Source: Novosphingobium fuchskuhlense
GTDB taxonomy: Bacteria > Pseudomonadota > Alphaproteobacteria > Sphingomonadales > Sphingomonadaceae
NCBI RefSeq assembly: GCF_001519075.1
Contig: NZ_KQ954244.1
Span: 2,029,090 to 2,093,089, forward strand
Reading direction: 5' to 3'
Length of the DNA: 64,000 nucleotides
The notes below the pieces were generated by a model. The model searched no databases. It was not told the origin of the DNA and saw only the letters and a program-made list of their open reading frames with translations. Position numbers and translations under genes: made by a program. Shown in pieces: positions 60,791-64,000 of the stretch (position 1 is its first letter; every line of letters begins with the position of its first letter).

Positions 60791-61516
60791 CTACTCGCGC
60801 TTCACGGCCATTATGATCACATGCGGCTCGTTCGGCCCGGTGGGGCAGGGCGCCTCGCCCCGATCGGATTCGATCACCGTGACTGCGAAGCCGCTGCGAG
60901 CGAGGGCTCCGGCAAATCTGTCGTCATGCGTTGCAGACCAGATGCCGAGGATGCCGCCCTCCTTCAAGGCAGAGCGGGCGGCCGCTACCCCTTCCCGCGA
61001 ATAAAGCCAGTCGTTTGCGCGCCGCGTGAGGCCTTCCGGTCCGTTGTCGACATCGAGCAGGATGCAATCGTACCCCTGCTCTGCGGATGCAATCAACAAG
61101 GCCACGTCCTGCTGCACCAATTGCACGCGCGGATCATCGAGGCATCCGTCGGTAATCCGCGCCATAGGGCCTTTCGCCCACGCGACGATCTTCGGCACGA
61201 TTTCGGCGACTGTCACTTCTGCAGTGCTTCCGAGCACCCGAAGGGCCGATCTCAGCGTGTAACCCATGCCATAGCCGCCGATGAGCATATGAACCGGGTC
61301 GCGACTGCCGAGTTCAGCGCACACCGCGCTGGCAAGCACACCTTCCGAGGCCGAAAGGTCTGTGCTCATCAATTCGTTGTCGTCGAGAAGGATCGCGAAA
61401 TCGGTACCGTTGCGGATGAGGCGGAGCCTTCGCCCATCCGGAACCAGGGCGGTGTCAACGAGGTGCTCGCCGACATTCAAAGCGGAGATGCCGTTGGCGT
61501 GGGCTGTCTGCTTCAA
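60791..61516 (-). CDS. Spermidine-synthase-like SAM-binding protein
   Basis: The 241-residue product resembles the methyltransferase fold of spermidine synthases. It has MLIGGYGMGYTLRSALRVLG (SAM-site glycine loop) near residue 78, then VTVAEIVPKIVAWAKGPM, VQQDVALLIAS and YDCILLDVDNGPEG. Several catalytic residues of true SpeE are not obvious, so another small-molecule methyltransferase or a SAM-binding regulator is possible. The start is TTG at 61514-61516, in the same frame as the DUF6481 gene and separated from it by one stop and one codon. No ATG lies nearby downstream. Confidence 0.7.
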   Translation of the reverse strand: MKQTAHANGISALNVGEHLVDTALVPDGRRLRLIRNGTDFAILLDDNELMSTDLSASEGVLASAVCAELGSRDPVHMLIGGYGMGYTLRSALRVLGSTAEVTVAEIVPKIVAWAKGPMARITDGCLDDPRVQLVQQDVALLIASAEQGYDCILLDVDNGPEGLTRRANDWLYSREGVAAARSALKEGGILGIWSATHDDRFAGALARSGFAVTVIESDRGEAPCPTGPNEPHVIIMAVKRE

Positions 61517-61519
61517 GCG

Positions 61520-61828
61520 CTACTTCTTGCGTGCCTTCCGGGCCGCATACTTTGCGTCCCGGGCCGCCTTGCGCTCCGCTTCGGTCAGCGCAGGCGCTAC
61601 CTTGGCAGCGCGTTCGGCCTTCTCGGCCAGTTCCTGCGCTTTTTTCGCGTTGAGCAACGCGCGCTTTTCGGCCTGCATTCTTTCACGCGCCTCAGCGGCG
61701 GCCATGCGTTCGGCTTGCACGGCGGGGTCCAGCGGAGCGCGTGCCTTGAGTTTTGCGAGTGCCTTTTCCCGCGCAGACGCTGCCGCCGCGCGCCGGGCAC
61801 CGAGCCCGGGTTCCTTGTAACCTGCCAT
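61520..61828 (-). CDS. DUF6481 family basic helical protein
   Basis: The 102-residue product is lysine- and alanine-rich and helical: MAGYKEPGLGARRAAAASAR, AEARERMQAEKRALLNAKKA, and a basic end, KAARDAKYAARKARKK. I recognise it as the DUF6481 type found in alphaproteobacteria; function unknown, possibly nucleic-acid binding. Its TAG stop is followed in the same frame, after one codon, by the TTG start of the spermidine-synthase-like gene. Confidence 0.8.
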   Translation of the reverse strand: MAGYKEPGLGARRAAAASAREKALAKLKARAPLDPAVQAERMAAAEARERMQAEKRALLNAKKAQELAEKAERAAKVAPALTEAERKAARDAKYAARKARKK

Positions 61829-62096
61829 AAACGGGGTTGTCTCCGATTTGGGGGGGATCGCAATCCGCCAGGATGCATCCGGTGGTGAACAACGCCCACA
61901 CCGGAGATCTCAACCGGCGCGGCGGCGTAGCTGCACCGGCTTCGCGGCCCCCTACGCTCTGTGGCGGCCGATGTCACGGATTGTTGTTGGGCGAGGTCGA
62001 GGCGATGTGCACGAAGCAGGCTGGCCGCCTCGCGCGGGCAGGGCTTCGCATGAACTCTGCACGTTCGCGCACGTCGGGGCGACGGGTGGGGTATGC

Positions 62097-62951
62097 CTAG
62101 TCCACGCTATCCGGGATCGACGTGCGGTAATCTCCGAAGACCCCATCGCGGGCATCGAGCGCGCCGCGCACGTCACCGGCGCGAAAGCCGGCGAAGGTTT
62201 GCCGCGAGGCCTCTGTGGTCATTGCCAATGCCTGCATTTCCGTGCCCGCGCGGAGTGCAGTCCGCAGCCCCATTGCTTCCATCGCGCGGTGCACCGAGCG
62301 CTTGTTGATCTGCTGGACCTCGGGCGGGATCTTCGCGACCCGTTCCGCGATCTTGAGCACTTCGGCTTCAAGCACCTCAAGGGGGTACGCCCGGTTGGCG
62401 AAGCCGACGCGCACCGCTTCGTGGGCTGACAGCGCATCTCCGGTCAGCATCTGTTCCATCGCCGAGCGGAAGCCGCACAGCCACGGGTGGAACTGGGTAT
62501 CGGGCGGGCTCATTCCGCGCACCGGCGGGTAGCCGATCTGTGCATCATCGCTCAGGTAGATGAGGTCGCAGGCCGTCGCGAGTTCCGTGGCTCCCGCAAG
62601 GCACCATCCGTGCACCTGTGCAATGACGGGCGTCGCCAGATCCCAGATCCGGAACACCCCTTCGACGACATGCCGAGGCCAGAAGCCGGCGCCGCCGGCG
62701 GTATGATAGGGCGGTGCCTGCCTGCTGGACTCGGGCGAAAGGTCATACCCGGCGGAAAAACAGGATCCGGCCCCCCGAAGGATGATCACCCGCACGTCTG
62801 CGTCCTTGTCCGCCGCTTCGAGCGCCGCGAACAGCTCCGCCCTGAGGGCATTCGAAAGCGCGTTGCGTTTTTCCGGACGGTTCAGCGTGAGCCGCCGCAC
62901 ACCGGCTTGCGGTGTGTCGATCAGCACCAGCGAAGAGGGCGCATCTTCCAT
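62097..62951 (-). CDS. Enoyl-CoA hydratase / isomerase family protein
   Basis: The 284-residue product is a crotonase-fold protein: RRLTLNRPEKRNALSNALRA, RVIILRGAGSCFSAGYDLSP (oxyanion hole) and VIAQVHGWCLAGATELATAC, which corresponds to the second hole and an active-site Glu position. It would act on a CoA thioester in fatty-acid or aromatic degradation; the exact substrate is open. An SDR gene lies 19 bases upstream on the same strand, suggesting a shared pathway. The 268-base gap to DUF6481 downstream holds no clear gene. Confidence 0.88.
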   Translation of the reverse strand: MEDAPSSLVLIDTPQAGVRRLTLNRPEKRNALSNALRAELFAALEAADKDADVRVIILRGAGSCFSAGYDLSPESSRQAPPYHTAGGAGFWPRHVVEGVFRIWDLATPVIAQVHGWCLAGATELATACDLIYLSDDAQIGYPPVRGMSPPDTQFHPWLCGFRSAMEQMLTGDALSAHEAVRVGFANRAYPLEVLEAEVLKIAERVAKIPPEVQQINKRSVHRAMEAMGLRTALRAGTEMQALAMTTEASRQTFAGFRAGDVRGALDARDGVFGDYRTSIPDSVD

Positions 62952-62970
62952 TTGGGCAGCTCCAGCCTGA

Positions 62971-63750
62971 TCAGAATATCGTGTAGCCCGCGTCGATCAC
63001 GATGCTGTCTCCGGTATGGTGACGCGATGCATCGGAGGCGAGATACACCGCGATCCCGCCGAAATCCCTGGGCTCCATCCATTTCCTGAAGGGGACGCGG
63101 GAAATCACCTGCCGGTTGAACTTCTCATTTGCTTGCGCGGCCTGCGTCATTTCGCTGACCGTCCAGCCCGGAAGGACCGCGTTGGCGCGCACGCCGTAGC
63201 GGGCAAATTCGACAGCCGTCGCGCGGATCAGCGAGCACAGGGCTCCTTTGGCCGTGCCATACGCCTGGTTGCGCGCCGCGCCGTGGATAGCCGATGTCGA
63301 CGAGATCGCTATCAGCGATCCGCCGGGATCCCCCGCTTCGGCACGGACCTTCATGTGCTTGCAAGCCTCGCGCAGCGTGAAGAACACGCCGTCCAGATTG
63401 ACTGCCATGACCTTGCGCCATTGCTCGGTCGGCAGCGCCTCGAAAGGCCCGCCGCCGCCGACTCCGGCATTGGCCACGACCGTGTCGATACGGCCGAATT
63501 CGGCGACTGCCTTCTCCATCGCCGCGATCACCGCGCGTTCATCCGACACATCGACGATCTCGCTCGCAATGCAGGCTCCGGTTTCCTCCAGGCTGCTCAT
63601 TGCTGCAGCATTCTTGGCCGGATTCGTGCCCCAGATGATGACAGAAGCCCCAGCCTGGGCGAGCGCCTCCGCCATTCCGAGCCCGATGCCGCCGTTCCCC
63701 CCGGTCACGAGCGCCACTTTCCCGCCAAGGTCAAAGGGCTGGTAAGGCAT
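62971..63750 (-). CDS. SDR family oxidoreductase
   Basis: The 259-residue product is a classical short-chain dehydrogenase. It has the NAD(P) motif VALVTGGNGGIGLGMAEALA, the NAG segment VVANAGVGGGGPFEAL, the catalytic serine in LIAISSTSAIHGAA and the YxxxK motif in QAYGTAKGALCSLIRA. The end RHHTGDSIVIDAGYTIF is typical of 3-oxoacyl or sterol-type enzymes. The substrate is unknown. It precedes the enoyl-CoA hydratase gene by 19 bases, so the two are probably co-transcribed. The last 250 bases of the window upstream show no gene I can support. Confidence 0.9.
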   Translation of the reverse strand: MPYQPFDLGGKVALVTGGNGGIGLGMAEALAQAGASVIIWGTNPAKNAAAMSSLEETGACIASEIVDVSDERAVIAAMEKAVAEFGRIDTVVANAGVGGGGPFEALPTEQWRKVMAVNLDGVFFTLREACKHMKVRAEAGDPGGSLIAISSTSAIHGAARNQAYGTAKGALCSLIRATAVEFARYGVRANAVLPGWTVSEMTQAAQANEKFNRQVISRVPFRKWMEPRDFGGIAVYLASDASRHHTGDSIVIDAGYTIF

Positions 63751-64000
63751 TGCGATGCTTCCTCATGCGGTATTCGGTGGGGTCGGACCACGTGAGGGTC
63801 CACCACAAACCCGAGCGCGTCCACTTCTGCAAAATGCTAGCGCAAGCGCTGTCGCTGTCGAAGGGGCGGCGGGCGGATCCGGTTTTGGGAGGCGTATTTG
63901 CTGGTCGGTCGAGACCGCCTTGAAGCCAGCAGGCTCGTTTCGTCATGGTCACACTGCGCGAAACGCGAGTTCTTCAAGAGCGGGCGCGTTGGCGGCCTGG

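Noticed and set aside
63731-63952. A 73-codon frame upstream of the SDR gene.
   Set aside because: It overlaps the SDR start and has no family or ribosome-binding site.

Overview
The window is a high-GC alphaproteobacterial chromosome segment, most likely from a sphingomonad (Novosphingobium-like). The reasons are a Coq4-type ubiquinone gene, DUF4170 and DUF6481 proteins, a large TonB-dependent receptor, frequent GTG/TTG starts, very dense packing with 4-base stop/start overlaps, and the gene order yqeY-dnaG-rpoD. This placement is inferred from gene content; no similarity search was run.

Layout. 1-3995 (minus strand): the branched-chain amino acid operon ilvB - small membrane ORF - ilvN - ilvC (cut by the window edge), preceded by miaA. 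3988-5767 (plus): serB and coq4. 5861-9175 (minus): a DUF2177 protein, a membrane protein and purL. 9238-12876 (plus): xseB, ispA, coaD, a periplasmic cyclophilin and queA; tgt, the other queuosine gene, follows at 14008. 15245-17905 (minus): a TonB-dependent receptor with a clear promoter and an overlapping palindrome. 18311-22322 (minus): rpsD, then the operon rpiB-glyA-small membrane protein-nrdR-trmJ. 22509-28109: a methyltransferase/desaturase pair, a membrane-anchored M28 peptidase, and a flavin monooxygenase with a DUF3237 partner. 28123-33060 (minus): yqeY-dnaG-rpoD plus one orphan ORF. 33222-38698 (plus): carA - small exported ORF - carB, then greA. 38773-40917 (minus): DUF4170 and four small membrane proteins resembling a stress-associated YqjD/YqjE cluster. 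41142-46253: enolase, a GNAT protein, a phosphotransferase/lipocalin-like pair and a cyclophilin lipoprotein. 60791-63750 (minus): a spermidine-synthase-like protein, DUF6481, enoyl-CoA hydratase and an SDR.

The accessory part is a roughly 14.2-kb integrated island at 46395-60642. It entered the 3' end of a tRNA-Ser(GGA) gene. A 14-bp copy of the tRNA end (46395-46408) recurs as attR at 60629-60642, and paired 9-mers that look like integrase arm sites lie near both ends. The island holds a P4-type tyrosine integrase, an AlpA-like regulator/excisionase, an 812-aa primase-helicase followed by an AT-rich region with hexamer repeats (possible origin), a four-gene overlapping operon on the minus strand, and a large RTX-type secreted protein. 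The operon encodes an MmeI-like DNA methyltransferase, a 65-aa protein, a DEAH helicase and a nuclease with a C-terminal GIY-YIG/T5orf172 domain.

The four-gene operon is the strongest candidate for a poorly described system. It looks like an ATP-dependent restriction-modification defence module in which modification, translocation and cleavage sit on separate polypeptides and the nuclease is of GIY-YIG type. It lacks the marker proteins of DISARM and BREX.
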